Below the pieces are notes generated by a model, which saw only the letters and a program-made list of their open reading frames with translations, was not told the origin of the DNA and ran no database searches. This document shows, piece after piece, positions 1 to 6,963 of a DNA stretch of 7,633 nucleotides. Every line of letters begins with the position of its first letter. Position 1 is the first letter of the stretch. The position numbers and the translations under genes were made by a program. Origin of the DNA: Pseudomonadota bacterium (GTDB lineage: Bacteria; Pseudomonadota; Gammaproteobacteria; Enterobacterales; Succinivibrionaceae); contig JAEWPL010000051.1 in NCBI GenBank assembly GCA_023460615.1, positions 1 through 7,633 on the forward strand, read 5' to 3'.

Positions 1-520
1 CAAGATAGGTGTTACGTACTCGTACAAAAAAGTCCATTTTAGACTGTTCAAATCTATCTAGTTCACCACGAGCTTTTGCTCTTTGCATGCCTTTTATAGG
101 ATCGATATCTAAAAGAATCGTAAGATTAGGCTTAAAATCTCCTAATACCACTTTACTAATGGCTTTAATCTCACCAAGATCCATACCACGACCACCACCT
201 TGATAGGCTACTGTAGATAGATCGTGACGGTCACAAATGACATCCACACCTTGCTCTATTGCAGGCTTAATCACGGTGTTAACAAGTTGAGCACGAGCTG
301 CATACATAAGTAATAGCTCTGTAGTATCGCACATAGCATCATCTTTGCGAGGAGTCTTTAATAAGTTTCTAATCTCCTCAGCAATAGGAGTACCACCAGG
401 TTCACGAACCTTGATATAACGACGATTATGTTGTTGTAAATACTGCTCAATAGTTTTTAGCTGTGTAGATTTACCAGAGCCTTCTGTACCCTCAAGGGTA
501 ATAAAAACACCTTTAGACAT
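1..520 (-). CDS. tmk: Thymidylate kinase, 3' end cut by window edge
   Basis: This enzyme phosphorylates dTMP to dTDP with ATP in the cytoplasm, a required step of dTTP synthesis. I translated 173 codons from the ATG at 520-518; about 40 C-terminal residues lie outside the window, judging from the roughly 213-residue E. coli protein. Visible motifs, in order, are the P-loop GTEGSGKS (residues 11-18), REPGG (39-43), DRHDLST (97-103), QGGGRG (107-112) and the LID segment RGELDR (151-156), whose basic residues mark the E. coli-type (type II) enzyme. The reading frame is intact. The start is fixed by the P-loop lying close to the N-terminus as usual, although the Shine-Dalgarno is weak (AAG-rich). 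It lies 63 bp downstream of mltG in the conserved mltG-tmk order, and a promoter-like element sits in that gap. Identity is secure. Confidence 0.96.
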   Translation of the reverse strand, partial: MSKGVFITLEGTEGSGKSTQLKTIEQYLQQHNRRYIKVREPGGTPIAEEIRNLLKTPRKDDAMCDTTELLLMYAARAQLVNTVIKPAIEQGVDVICDRHDLSTVAYQGGGRGMDLGEIKAISKVVLGDFKPNLTILLDIDPIKGMQRAKARGELDRFEQSKMDFFVRVRNTYL

Positions 521-554
521 ATGCTTTACTTAACTTAAAAAAAATAGTGAACAC

Positions 555-573
555 GCCATTATAGCATAATGGC
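555..573 (-). repeat. Perfect 8-bp inverted repeat between mltG and tmk
   Basis: GCCATTAT and ATAATGGC form an 8-bp stem with a 3-nt loop. On the minus strand the next bases are GTGTTCACTA and then a run of eight T. The T-tract begins about 10 nt after the stem, too far for a canonical intrinsic terminator. It may be an attenuator for transcripts coming from mltG, a protein-binding dyad over the tmk -10 box, or chance. Confidence 0.4.
558..566 (-). promoter_or_regulatory. Extended -10 promoter element upstream of tmk
   Basis: On the minus strand the gap between mltG and tmk reads TGCTATAAT, a perfect extended -10 (TGn plus TATAAT, hexamer at 563-558). A weak -35 candidate TTAATT (3 of 6 matches) lies 18 bases upstream, close to the mltG stop codon. 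Transcription would start near 551, giving a leader of about 30 nt. The same bases form the core of a perfect inverted repeat (555-573). The element suggests that tmk can be transcribed independently of mltG. This is seen by eye only, with no start-site data. Confidence 0.5.
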
Positions 574-583
574 TTGCGTGTAA

Positions 584-1846
584 TTAAGGATCAACTGTTA
601 TGGAAATGACGTCTTCGTCATTTTCCGTTACTATCGCAGTATCGATGTCAGCTTCTGTAATGTTGTTATTGTCTGCCTTGTTAGCCTCAATAGCTTTAGC
701 TTGCGCATTATTATTAGCTTGAGTGGAAGCCTTAGTATCTTTAGCCTCTTGATTTGCTATCTTTTGTTGAGCTAAATACTGTTTAACAGTCTTTCTGTAT
801 TCTTTAACTGCTTTATTGTGCTCTTGTAGGCTATTAGTAAATACATGACCGTCTTTTGGGGAATAGCTTTTTGCCACAAAATACAAAGCTTTGCTCTTTT
901 CTGGGCTTAAAGCTGCCTCAATTGAAGGTTTGCTTGGCATACAAATAGGACTTGGTGGCAGGCCAGCTCTAGTGTAGGTGTTATAGGCATGATCTGTTTT
1001 TAGATGGCGCAGGGTAAGTTTTCCGACAAAAACTTTATTGATGCCATACATGACAGTAGGATCTGTTTGCAAGCGCATTTTTAATCTTAAACGATTTAAA
1101 AAGACGGCACTTACTAATTTACGCTCACTGTCTAAACAAGTCTCTTTTTCAATTAAAGAAGCTAAGATTAAAGCTTGATAAGGGGTTTTAATCTCCTCAT
1201 TTTTTTCTCTTTTATCCCAAACTTGCTTTAAGTATTGCAACTGCTTTATAAGACCTACTTTAAACATTTTAAAGTAAGGCTCTTTCTCGTACATTGGATA
1301 GGTTGCAGGAGCTATAAAACCTTCTAAGTTTTCATATGGTCCATCTATAAAGGAAAGTAAGTCTTGATGGTCTTTTAAAGCCTCACTCATAAGTTTTTTA
1401 GGAGTTGAAATTAACAAAGAAAACTTATCATCCTTTAAAGATCTTTTACTAATGCTATTTAAAACACGCATTAGGTTAGTGCCTTCTGCAATAGTAAAGG
1501 TTGGATATTTTTTAATGACTACATTACCTTGCACCATATCGTGCAAGAGTTCTAATAGAGTCTTTTTACCCCCCACAAAATAATCACCTTTTTGAATGGC
1601 GGTAAATTGAGGATTTAATTTAAAGTAAATTTTATAAATATATTTAGCTGCAAGATTAGGTGCAAAATCGTCAATTACTGTAGCTTGGGTAAAACCTGAT
1701 TTAACTGAATAGATTTGACTTTTATAAGTTATAGGCTCTGTTTTAAGGTCGACAATTGTATAAGCAGTATAGCTTGCTAAAGCTACCACAAAGGCAAAGG
1801 CGAAGCTACAAAGTATAAGGATTACTTTAGATTTTTTACTTATCAT
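584..1846 (-). CDS. mltG: Endolytic murein transglycosylase MltG (YceG family)
   Basis: MltG is an inner-membrane lytic transglycosylase that cuts nascent glycan strands in the periplasm and is thought to set strand length. The 420-residue product has a short basic N-terminus, one TM helix (about residues 8-30), a LysM-like subdomain (about 45-130) and the YceG catalytic domain (about 130-358). The catalytic Glu is E233 in LASLIEKET, matching E218 of the E. coli enzyme. Further family motifs are SERKLVSAVFLNRL (240-253), RLQTDPTVMYG (258-268), YNTY (288-291), GLPPSPI (295-301) and GHVF (333-336). After about residue 358 there is an extra tail of roughly 60 residues, rich in Ala, Asn and Lys and then acidic. 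The E. coli protein (340 aa) lacks it. It lies upstream of tmk as in E. coli, but the usual upstream neighbour pabC is replaced by a sensor-like gene. The Shine-Dalgarno is weak. Confidence 0.95.
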   Translation of the reverse strand: MISKKSKVILILCSFAFAFVVALASYTAYTIVDLKTEPITYKSQIYSVKSGFTQATVIDDFAPNLAAKYIYKIYFKLNPQFTAIQKGDYFVGGKKTLLELLHDMVQGNVVIKKYPTFTIAEGTNLMRVLNSISKRSLKDDKFSLLISTPKKLMSEALKDHQDLLSFIDGPYENLEGFIAPATYPMYEKEPYFKMFKVGLIKQLQYLKQVWDKREKNEEIKTPYQALILASLIEKETCLDSERKLVSAVFLNRLRLKMRLQTDPTVMYGINKVFVGKLTLRHLKTDHAYNTYTRAGLPPSPICMPSKPSIEAALSPEKSKALYFVAKSYSPKDGHVFTNSLQEHNKAVKEYRKTVKQYLAQQKIANQEAKDTKASTQANNNAQAKAIEANKADNNNITEADIDTAIVTENDEDVISITVDP

Positions 1847-1875
1847 AGGAAACTTATTAAGCTTTTGTTCACCTT

Positions 1876-1881
1876 ATTATA
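1876..1881 (-). promoter_or_regulatory. Candidate -10 box upstream of mltG
   Basis: The 72-bp gap between the sensor gene and mltG contains a perfect TATAAT on the minus strand. It would start transcription near 1869, giving a leader of about 23 nt before the mltG ATG. No good -35 hexamer stands 16-18 bases upstream; only T/A-rich sequence is seen there. In DNA this AT-rich a lone TATAAT is weak evidence. I see no terminator in the gap, so read-through from the sensor gene is also expected. Confidence 0.35.
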
Positions 1882-1918
1882 AGACAAAAACACTAAGCTT
1901 ACACTTAACTTTAAGAAC

Positions 1919-3343
1919 TTAACTTAGAGGCCAAGATCTTGGTGGCTCTTGCTCCTCGACCTCGATGTAAGGAGTGTTCTTTGCATCTTCTTCTTGACGG
2001 TGTTTATCAAGATCTTCATTTAGATGGCGAAATAAAGTCCAAAAGTCATGACCACTTTCAATAGTGTTAGCGCTACCGATTAGGCATTTTTGTCTTACAG
2101 AATAATTTTGTACATATAATGGTGCATTTATTTTATCCTGAATATCAAAACAGATACGCTCAACATCAATAACAGTTTGAATGTTTTTCAAGAAAATTAG
2201 AATTTCATCACCGATACGGCAGACTCTATCGTTATAACCGATAACAGATTCAATCCTCTTAGTAATGTTAAGTAAAATATCATCACCGGTCTTATAACCA
2301 AAGGTATTATTAACTTGCTTAAAGTGCACTAGCTCCACACAAACTAAGGCGTGCTCTTGGTAATTCTTAAGCTCACTTTGCACCAATTGAATAAAGGATT
2401 CATGATTTAGAGCATTAGTTAAATAATCTACTAATTTAGCTTCCTTGTGTTTAATAATGTAATTTACTAAAACTAAACCCAAACTTAAGCAAATTAAGTA
2501 CAAAAGCGCAAAGATAAATACAAACGTTGCAATATAAGACTGAGTATCAATCTCTTGCTTAATTTTCAAAGACAAATCCCAGCGTTGCTTACCAACAAAC
2601 AAAGACTTTTGTTTAGTGCTTTTATCACGATACTTAAAAAGGCTGTTATCTCCCCAAATAAAGTCGCTACTACCTTTGTTGACAGACGATCTAATTGCAT
2701 AAACAAAGAGATTGTCCTCTACATTTAGTTTAACGCACTCTAGAAACTTACTAAAATCAACAACAATACCTACATAGCCCCAATATTTGTCATCAATAAA
2801 CACTGCTTGACGATTAAAAATTAAAGAATCGTGATTTTCTACACTCAAAATAGGACCTTGTACAATCACATCGTTAGGATTGTTTTGAGCAAGTCTTCTG
2901 TAATACTCGGAGGAAGAATCAGTGAAGTACTCGATAGCAGAATTTTGTTTAAGCTCACTTGGATGTACTAAAGAAACAATATCGTCACAAGCTACTACGT
3001 AAGCTTTAATAAAAGCATTGTTCTTATTATTATTAAAGAAAGCAGACAAATCGCGTGGCATCAAGGTTGTTTTAATAAAATCCTCAATTTCTCCTGTTGA
3101 GGAATCTGGATTGCTAGTAATAAAGTTATTTAAGCGATTAGTGTTTTTAAATACGACTTGATATTCTTTGATAATAGAATTTGACAAGTTAATCATGCGC
3201 TCAGAACTTAGCGCATTGTTTTTGTTAGCTAAAGCTTGAGTAATATCATTTTTTAAATATAGTCCTGAAGCTAAAAACACACCAGAAATAATTAAAAAAG
3301 TCGATAGAAATAGAATTTCTTTTAAGTATCGAAGCCTTAGCAT
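1919..3343 (-). CDS. Membrane sensor with CHASE-like domain and degenerate GGDEF domain
   Basis: The 474-residue protein has a TM helix (about 10-30), a large periplasmic region (31-270), a second TM helix (271-295) and a cytoplasmic GGDEF-family domain (about 303-450). It ends in a short acidic, proline-containing tail. The outer region carries CHASE-like elements: VSLVHPSEL (123-131), IVQGPILSV (160-168) and YWGYVGIVVDFSKFL (187-201). The cyclase domain keeps DYLTNALNH (306-314), FKQVN (341-345) and GDD (353-355), with the guanine-contacting N345 and D354 (PleD N335 and D344). The signature GGDEF reads IGDEI (377-381), apparently one residue short, since R-x-GGDEF is now R-IGDEI. The first metal-binding Asp is E337, the next Asp of the DxD pair is V339, and the I-site Arg is Gly (G369, with D372 kept). 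Family knowledge says such changes usually weaken or abolish c-di-GMP synthesis, so it may be a binding or signalling protein; D379 and E380 remain, so activity is not excluded. A TGGA Shine-Dalgarno lies 9 nt from the ATG. It heads the mltG-tmk group and is divergent from valS. Confidence 0.82.
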   Translation of the reverse strand: MLRLRYLKEILFLSTFLIISGVFLASGLYLKNDITQALANKNNALSSERMINLSNSIIKEYQVVFKNTNRLNNFITSNPDSSTGEIEDFIKTTLMPRDLSAFFNNNKNNAFIKAYVVACDDIVSLVHPSELKQNSAIEYFTDSSSEYYRRLAQNNPNDVIVQGPILSVENHDSLIFNRQAVFIDDKYWGYVGIVVDFSKFLECVKLNVEDNLFVYAIRSSVNKGSSDFIWGDNSLFKYRDKSTKQKSLFVGKQRWDLSLKIKQEIDTQSYIATFVFIFALLYLICLSLGLVLVNYIIKHKEAKLVDYLTNALNHESFIQLVQSELKNYQEHALVCVELVHFKQVNNTFGYKTGDDILLNITKRIESVIGYNDRVCRIGDEILIFLKNIQTVIDVERICFDIQDKINAPLYVQNYSVRQKCLIGSANTIESGHDFWTLFRHLNEDLDKHRQEEDAKNTPYIEVEEQEPPRSWPLS

Positions 3344-3432
3344 AACTTTTAATCCACATCTTTATACAAGCGTACAAAGTACAAAAGTTTAGGTACGCCA
3401 AATTTTTTAAACTTTCTTGTTCTCAATCTTTA

Positions 3433-3438
3433 ATCATA
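3433..3438 (-). promoter_or_regulatory. Candidate -10 box for the sensor gene
   Basis: TATGAT on the minus strand matches TATAAT at 5 of 6 positions. The predicted start is near 3426, which gives a leader of about 80 nt. There is no recognisable -35 hexamer at the right distance, but the CRP-like dyad at 3461-3476 is centred about 42 bases upstream. That is the layout of an activator-dependent (class II) promoter. A TATAAA closer to the gene (3361-3366 on the plus strand, read on the minus strand) is an alternative. Confidence 0.35.
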
Positions 3439-3460
3439 CTTTATTTAAAAACAAGCTAGT

Positions 3461-3476
3461 AGTGAGAAAAATCACA
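3461..3476. promoter_or_regulatory. CRP-like binding site between the sensor gene and valS
   Basis: AGTGA-N6-TCACA matches the gammaproteobacterial CRP core TGTGA-N6-TCACA at 9 of 10 defined bases, with A/T-only flanks on one side. The spacer is nearly all A. Its centre (3468.5) lies at about -42.5 from the predicted start of the leftward sensor gene, one base from the class II optimum of -41.5. It lies at about -28.5 for the predicted valS start, where a bound protein would hinder RNA polymerase. Whether this organism has CRP cannot be seen here. Confidence 0.45.
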
Positions 3477-3484
3477 AACAGTGT

Positions 3485-3490
3485 TAAAAT
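3485..3490 (+). promoter_or_regulatory. valS: Candidate -10 box for valS
   Basis: TAAAAT matches TATAAT at 5 of 6 positions and would start transcription near 3497, about 42 nt before the valS ATG. A TTGACA-like -35 is not evident; the bases 17 upstream lie inside the CRP-like dyad. Other AT-rich hexamers nearby could serve instead. Confidence 0.35.
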
Positions 3491-3525
3491 ACATCAAATT
3501 TTTTTAGAAGTAAAAAATACAAACC

Positions 3526-3529
3526 AAGG
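3526..3529 (+). promoter_or_regulatory. valS: Shine-Dalgarno deciding the valS start
   Basis: AAGG ends 9 bases before the ATG at 3539. A second in-frame ATG two codons later (3545) would be 15 bases away, so the first ATG is preferred. Confidence 0.55.
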
Positions 3530-3538
3530 TTAATTACT

Positions 3539-6409
3539 ATGGAAATGGATAAGATCTATACCCCTGAAAATTTTGAAAGTGACACCTACAAACAGTGGGA
3601 AGAGGCTGGTTTATTCAAGCCAAACTATGATGAAAGCAAGGAGTCTTTCTCAATTGCCCTACCACCACCTAATGTGACAGGCTCTCTACACATGGGTCAC
3701 GCTTTCCAACAAACCATTATGGATACTCTTATCCGTTATCACCGCATGAAAGGCGACAATACCTTATGGCAGTGCGGTACTGATCATGCTGGTATCGCAA
3801 CTCAGATGGTGGTTGAGCGTAAATTAGCTAAAGAAGAGAATCTAACTCGCCATGATCTTGGTCGTGAAGAATTCATCAACCGAATTTGGAAGTGGAAAGA
3901 GCAATCTGGTGGCACCATCACCAAGCAAATGAGACGTTTAGGTGCTTCTGTAGATTGGTCTCGTGAACGCTTTACTATGGATGAAGGTCTATCTAAAGCG
4001 GTTTTAGAAGTTTTCGTCCGCTTATATGACGAAGATTTAATCTATCGTGGAAAGCGTCTTGTAAACTGGGATCCTAAGTTGCGCACTGCAATTTCTGATC
4101 TTGAAGTTGAGAATAAAGATGTTAAAGGCTACATGTGGTACGTAAAGTACAAGTTAGCTGATGGCGTAAAAACTTCTGATGGTAAAGATTACCTATTAGT
4201 TGCAACTACCCGTCCTGAAACCTTATTAGGTGATAGCGCTGTTGCTGTAAACCCATCTGACGAGCGTTATAAGTCTGTTGTTGGTAAATTCCTAGAATTA
4301 CCTTTAGTTGGTCGTAAAATTCCTGTAGTTGCAGATATCCACGCTGATATGACCACTGGTACTGGTTGCGTTAAAATCACTCCAGCTCACGACTTTAATG
4401 ACTATGCTGTAGGTAAAAGATGCAAATTACCTATGCTAAACATTCTAACAGAGGATGCTCACATCCGTGATGAGGCTGAGGTTTTCAACACTCTAGGTGA
4501 GCCATCTGATGAAGTATCTTCATACATTCCTGAAGCTTACCGTGGCTTAGATCGTTTTGAAGCTCGTGACAAGATGGTTGAAGATCTAAAAGCTCAAGGC
4601 TTATTAGATCATATTGAAGATCACAACCTGTCACAGCCTTATGGCGACCGTGGTGGTGTACCTATCGAGCCTATGCTTACCGATCAGTGGTATGTAAGAG
4701 CAAGTGTATTAGGCAAACCAGCTGTTGAAGCTGTAAAAGATGGCAGAATTAAGTTCGTACCAGCTCAATACACTAATATGTACTATTCTTGGATGAACGA
4801 TCTTCAAGATTGGTGTATTTCTCGTCAATTATGGTGGGGTCACAGAATTCCTGCTTGGTATGACGACAACGGTAAAGTATATGTTGCAAGAAACGAGGAA
4901 GAAGTTCGTACTAAGTACAAGCTTGCAAGCGATGTTCACTTAACCCGTGATCCTGACGTTTTAGATACTTGGTTCTCTTCAGCTTTATGGACCTTCTCTA
5001 CTTTAGGTTGGCCTGATAACACCAAAGAGCTTAAGATGTTCCACCCAACCTCAGCTCTTGTAACAGGTTTTGATATCATCTTCTTCTGGGTTGCTCGTAT
5101 GATCATGATGACCATGCACTTTATGAAGAATGAAGATGGCACTCCTCAAGTTCCATTTAAGACTGTTTATGTAACAGGTCTTATCCGTGATGAGGAAGGT
5201 AACAAGATGTCTAAGTCTAAGGGTAACGTTTTAGATCCTTTAGACATGATTGACGGTATCGACAAAGATAGCCTAATTGCAAAGCGTACTGCTAATATGA
5301 TGCAACCTCAGATGGCTGAGAAGATTGCAAAACGTACAGCTAAGCAATTCCCTGATGGTATCGCACCACACGGTACTGATGCACTACGTTTCACACTTTG
5401 TGCTCTAGCTTCAAACGGTCGTGACATCAACTGGGACATGAAGCGCTTAGACGGTTATAGAAACTTCTGCAACAAGATTTGGAATGCTTCCCGTTTCGTA
5501 CTTATGAATGTAAGTGAAATGAAGCTTACAAAGCCAAAGGCTGCTGATCTATCAGTTGCTGATAAATTTATCAGATCAAAGATGAAGAAGGCTATTGCAG
5601 ATGTAACCTCATCTATCAACGCTTTCAGATTCGATCAAGTTGCTAATACCATTTATGAGTTTATTTGGAATGAGTACTGCGATTGGTACTTAGAGTTTAC
5701 TAAGGCTATCTTAAAATCTGATAAAGCAACAGCTGAGCAAAAGAACGCAACTGCTTATACCCTAGTTGAAGTTCTAGAAGCTGTAATGAGATTAGTTCAC
5801 CCTGTAATGCCATTCTTAACTCAAACCATTTGGCTACAAACCGCTCCTATGATTGGTAAATTAAATGAGAAAAAGACCATCATCAATGCAGCTTTCCCTC
5901 AAGAGAGCGATTTTGATGAGGACAAGAAGGCTGAGGCTGACATCAACTTTATCAAGGATGTTGCAACCACCATCAGAAATCTTCGTGCTGAGATGAAGGT
6001 ATCCCCTTCTGTTAAATTAGCACCTATGATGCGTGGGGCTAGCGCTGTAGAGCAAGCTTGTGCACAAGACAACTTTGCTTTCATGGAAAACTTAGCTAAC
6101 ATCGAAATGATTAAGTTTGTAGCTGATAATGAGTCTCTTCCACCTTGTACTTCAAAGCCTTTAGGCAATGCAGAAATTCTTATTCCAATGAAAGATTTGG
6201 TAAATAAAGAAGAGGAAATCAAGCGCTTACAAGGTATGATTGACAAGCTAGTTGCTAACATCAAGTCTGGTGAGAGCAAGCTATCTAATGAAGCTTTCGT
6301 ATCTAAAGCTCCTGCTAAAATCATTGAAGGTGCTAAGGCTCAATTAGAGCTTAACAAGACTCAACTTGAGAAAGTTCAAGCTCAATTAAATGAGATGAAG
6401 AACTTATAG
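3539..6409 (+). CDS. valS: Valyl-tRNA synthetase
   Basis: ValRS is a class Ia cytoplasmic enzyme that charges tRNA-Val with valine and hydrolyses mischarged threonine at its CP1 editing site. The 956-residue product has about the length of the E. coli enzyme (951) and aligns with it throughout. The HIGH signature is HMGH (51-54, in PPPNVTGSLHMGHAFQ). The CP1 editing domain carries TTRPETLLGD (223-232) and HDFNDY with D285 (H284 onward). The core resumes with WCISRQLWWG (425-434) and DVLDTWFSS (473 onward). KMSKS is at 556-560. The alpha-helical anticodon-binding domain spans about 640-800. The C-terminal arm (about 885-956) is a charged Lys/Glu/Gln-rich coiled coil that contacts tRNA. All catalytic motifs are intact. 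Arginine is mostly CGT, consistent with high expression. In E. coli valS follows holC; here it stands alone, divergent from the sensor gene and closed by a strong terminator. Confidence 0.98.
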   Translation: MEMDKIYTPENFESDTYKQWEEAGLFKPNYDESKESFSIALPPPNVTGSLHMGHAFQQTIMDTLIRYHRMKGDNTLWQCGTDHAGIATQMVVERKLAKEENLTRHDLGREEFINRIWKWKEQSGGTITKQMRRLGASVDWSRERFTMDEGLSKAVLEVFVRLYDEDLIYRGKRLVNWDPKLRTAISDLEVENKDVKGYMWYVKYKLADGVKTSDGKDYLLVATTRPETLLGDSAVAVNPSDERYKSVVGKFLELPLVGRKIPVVADIHADMTTGTGCVKITPAHDFNDYAVGKRCKLPMLNILTEDAHIRDEAEVFNTLGEPSDEVSSYIPEAYRGLDRFEARDKMVEDLKAQGLLDHIEDHNLSQPYGDRGGVPIEPMLTDQWYVRASVLGKPAVEAVKDGRIKFVPAQYTNMYYSWMNDLQDWCISRQLWWGHRIPAWYDDNGKVYVARNEEEVRTKYKLASDVHLTRDPDVLDTWFSSALWTFSTLGWPDNTKELKMFHPTSALVTGFDIIFFWVARMIMMTMHFMKNEDGTPQVPFKTVYVTGLIRDEEGNKMSKSKGNVLDPLDMIDGIDKDSLIAKRTANMMQPQMAEKIAKRTAKQFPDGIAPHGTDALRFTLCALASNGRDINWDMKRLDGYRNFCNKIWNASRFVLMNVSEMKLTKPKAADLSVADKFIRSKMKKAIADVTSSINAFRFDQVANTIYEFIWNEYCDWYLEFTKAILKSDKATAEQKNATAYTLVEVLEAVMRLVHPVMPFLTQTIWLQTAPMIGKLNEKKTIINAAFPQESDFDEDKKAEADINFIKDVATTIRNLRAEMKVSPSVKLAPMMRGASAVEQACAQDNFAFMENLANIEMIKFVADNESLPPCTSKPLGNAEILIPMKDLVNKEEEIKRLQGMIDKLVANIKSGESKLSNEAFVSKAPAKIIEGAKAQLELNKTQLEKVQAQLNEMKNL

Positions 6410-6426
6410 TTTAGTTTCAAATCTAA

Positions 6427-6432
6427 TATAAT
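6427..6432 (+). promoter_or_regulatory. Candidate -10 box inside the valS terminator region
   Basis: A perfect TATAAT lies 18 bases after the valS stop and overlaps the first three bases of the terminator's left arm. The predicted start is near 6439, at the end of that arm, so a transcript begun here could not form the hairpin and would keep GAGGA (6453-6457) unpaired. The -35 candidate TTATAG (6404-6409) is poor, so promoter strength is uncertain. Confidence 0.4.
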
Positions 6433-6462
6433 CCTCAAAGTCACAATGCTTTGAGGATTTTT
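6430..6462 (+). terminator. Rho-independent terminator of valS
   Basis: AATCCTCAAAG (6430-6440) pairs perfectly with CTTTGAGGATT (6449-6459), giving an 11-bp stem and an 8-nt loop. The right arm runs directly into five T (6458-6462), with more T after CA. It begins 20 bases past the valS stop codon. This is the clearest terminator in the window. Confidence 0.88.
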
Positions 6463-6471
6463 CATTTTGCT

Positions 6472-6852
6472 ATGATTAAAACTTTTATCCTATCTGTATT
6501 GCTACTTATTAGTACAAGCACCTTTGCTGTAACTGACAATTACCTATGCTCAAGGTACAAAAAGCTTAATCTTCATAATGAGGAAACTATCCTTGCTGTG
6601 GGTATTCGCAGGATCTACACAGCCTCTGTTGAGATCTACGTATTAGGTTTTGGAAAAGCAATTACTGCAACCTTTAACGGTGAAAAGATATCCTCAGACA
6701 TGATCTTTAAACGCAGAACTATTAAATGCGAGGGAAAAATCATAGGTCAAACTAGAATATACGATTTATCAAATTTCAAAGCAGACACTAGTGGATTATT
6801 TAAAATTCAAAGTGCCGATAAAGAAGCTTCTACCTATGTAGAAGTAAATTAA
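6472..6852 (+). CDS. Small secreted protein of unknown function
   Basis: I do not recognise this family. From the ATG at 6472 it encodes 126 residues. The N-terminus is a clear Sec signal peptide: MIK, a hydrophobic core (about 5-13), a polar stretch and TFA (17-19), with cleavage predicted after A19. There is no lipobox, so a soluble periplasmic or exported product of about 107 residues is expected. It has two cysteines after cleavage (C26 and C86), which could form one disulfide, and is otherwise short beta-like stretches with basic patches (RR at 46-47, KRR at 80-82). A longer reading from TTG 6451 starts within the terminator arm, lacks an upstream Shine-Dalgarno and spoils the signal peptide, so I rejected it. 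The nearest Shine-Dalgarno is GAGGA at 6453-6457, rather far (14 nt). Arginine codons are mostly AGG/AGA, unlike valS, which suggests low expression or a different history. Confidence 0.75.
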   Translation: MIKTFILSVLLLISTSTFAVTDNYLCSRYKKLNLHNEETILAVGIRRIYTASVEIYVLGFGKAITATFNGEKISSDMIFKRRTIKCEGKIIGQTRIYDLSNFKADTSGLFKIQSADKEASTYVEVN

Positions 6853-6963
6853 AACTACTACCCCCACATATACGAAAAAATCAACTTTTTTACAAATTTT
6901 TTCCTTATAAATCAATGCTAATTTTTTAAAGTTTTGCTTATCTAGCACAAAATGCCACTTAAC

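Noticed and set aside
9..203. 64-codon plus-strand frame at the left edge
   Set aside because: It lies wholly opposite tmk, whose protein matches a well-known family; this is its antisense shadow.
3370..3398. Inverted repeat GCGTAC...GTACGC with a GTAC-AAA-GTAC core in the leader of the sensor gene
   Set aside because: Arms of 6 bp at 17 bases distance and self-complementary GTAC are weak evidence for an operator; no known site matches.
4936..5142. 68-codon minus-strand frame
   Set aside because: It is antisense to the highly conserved KMSKS-side core of valS, with no family resemblance.
5899..6324. 141-codon minus-strand frame with hydrophobic look
   Set aside because: It lies inside valS on the other strand; its Ser/Leu-rich text is what antisense of a Lys/Glu-rich coiled coil gives.
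6451..6471. TTG at 6451 as an upstream start of the small secreted protein
   Set aside because: It lies in the terminator's right arm, has no upstream Shine-Dalgarno and adds RIFHF before a clean signal peptide that begins at ATG 6472.
6873..6891. A6...T6 pairing after the small secreted gene as a terminator
   Set aside because: The stem would be only A-T pairs in an AT-rich stretch and would not be stable enough to call.
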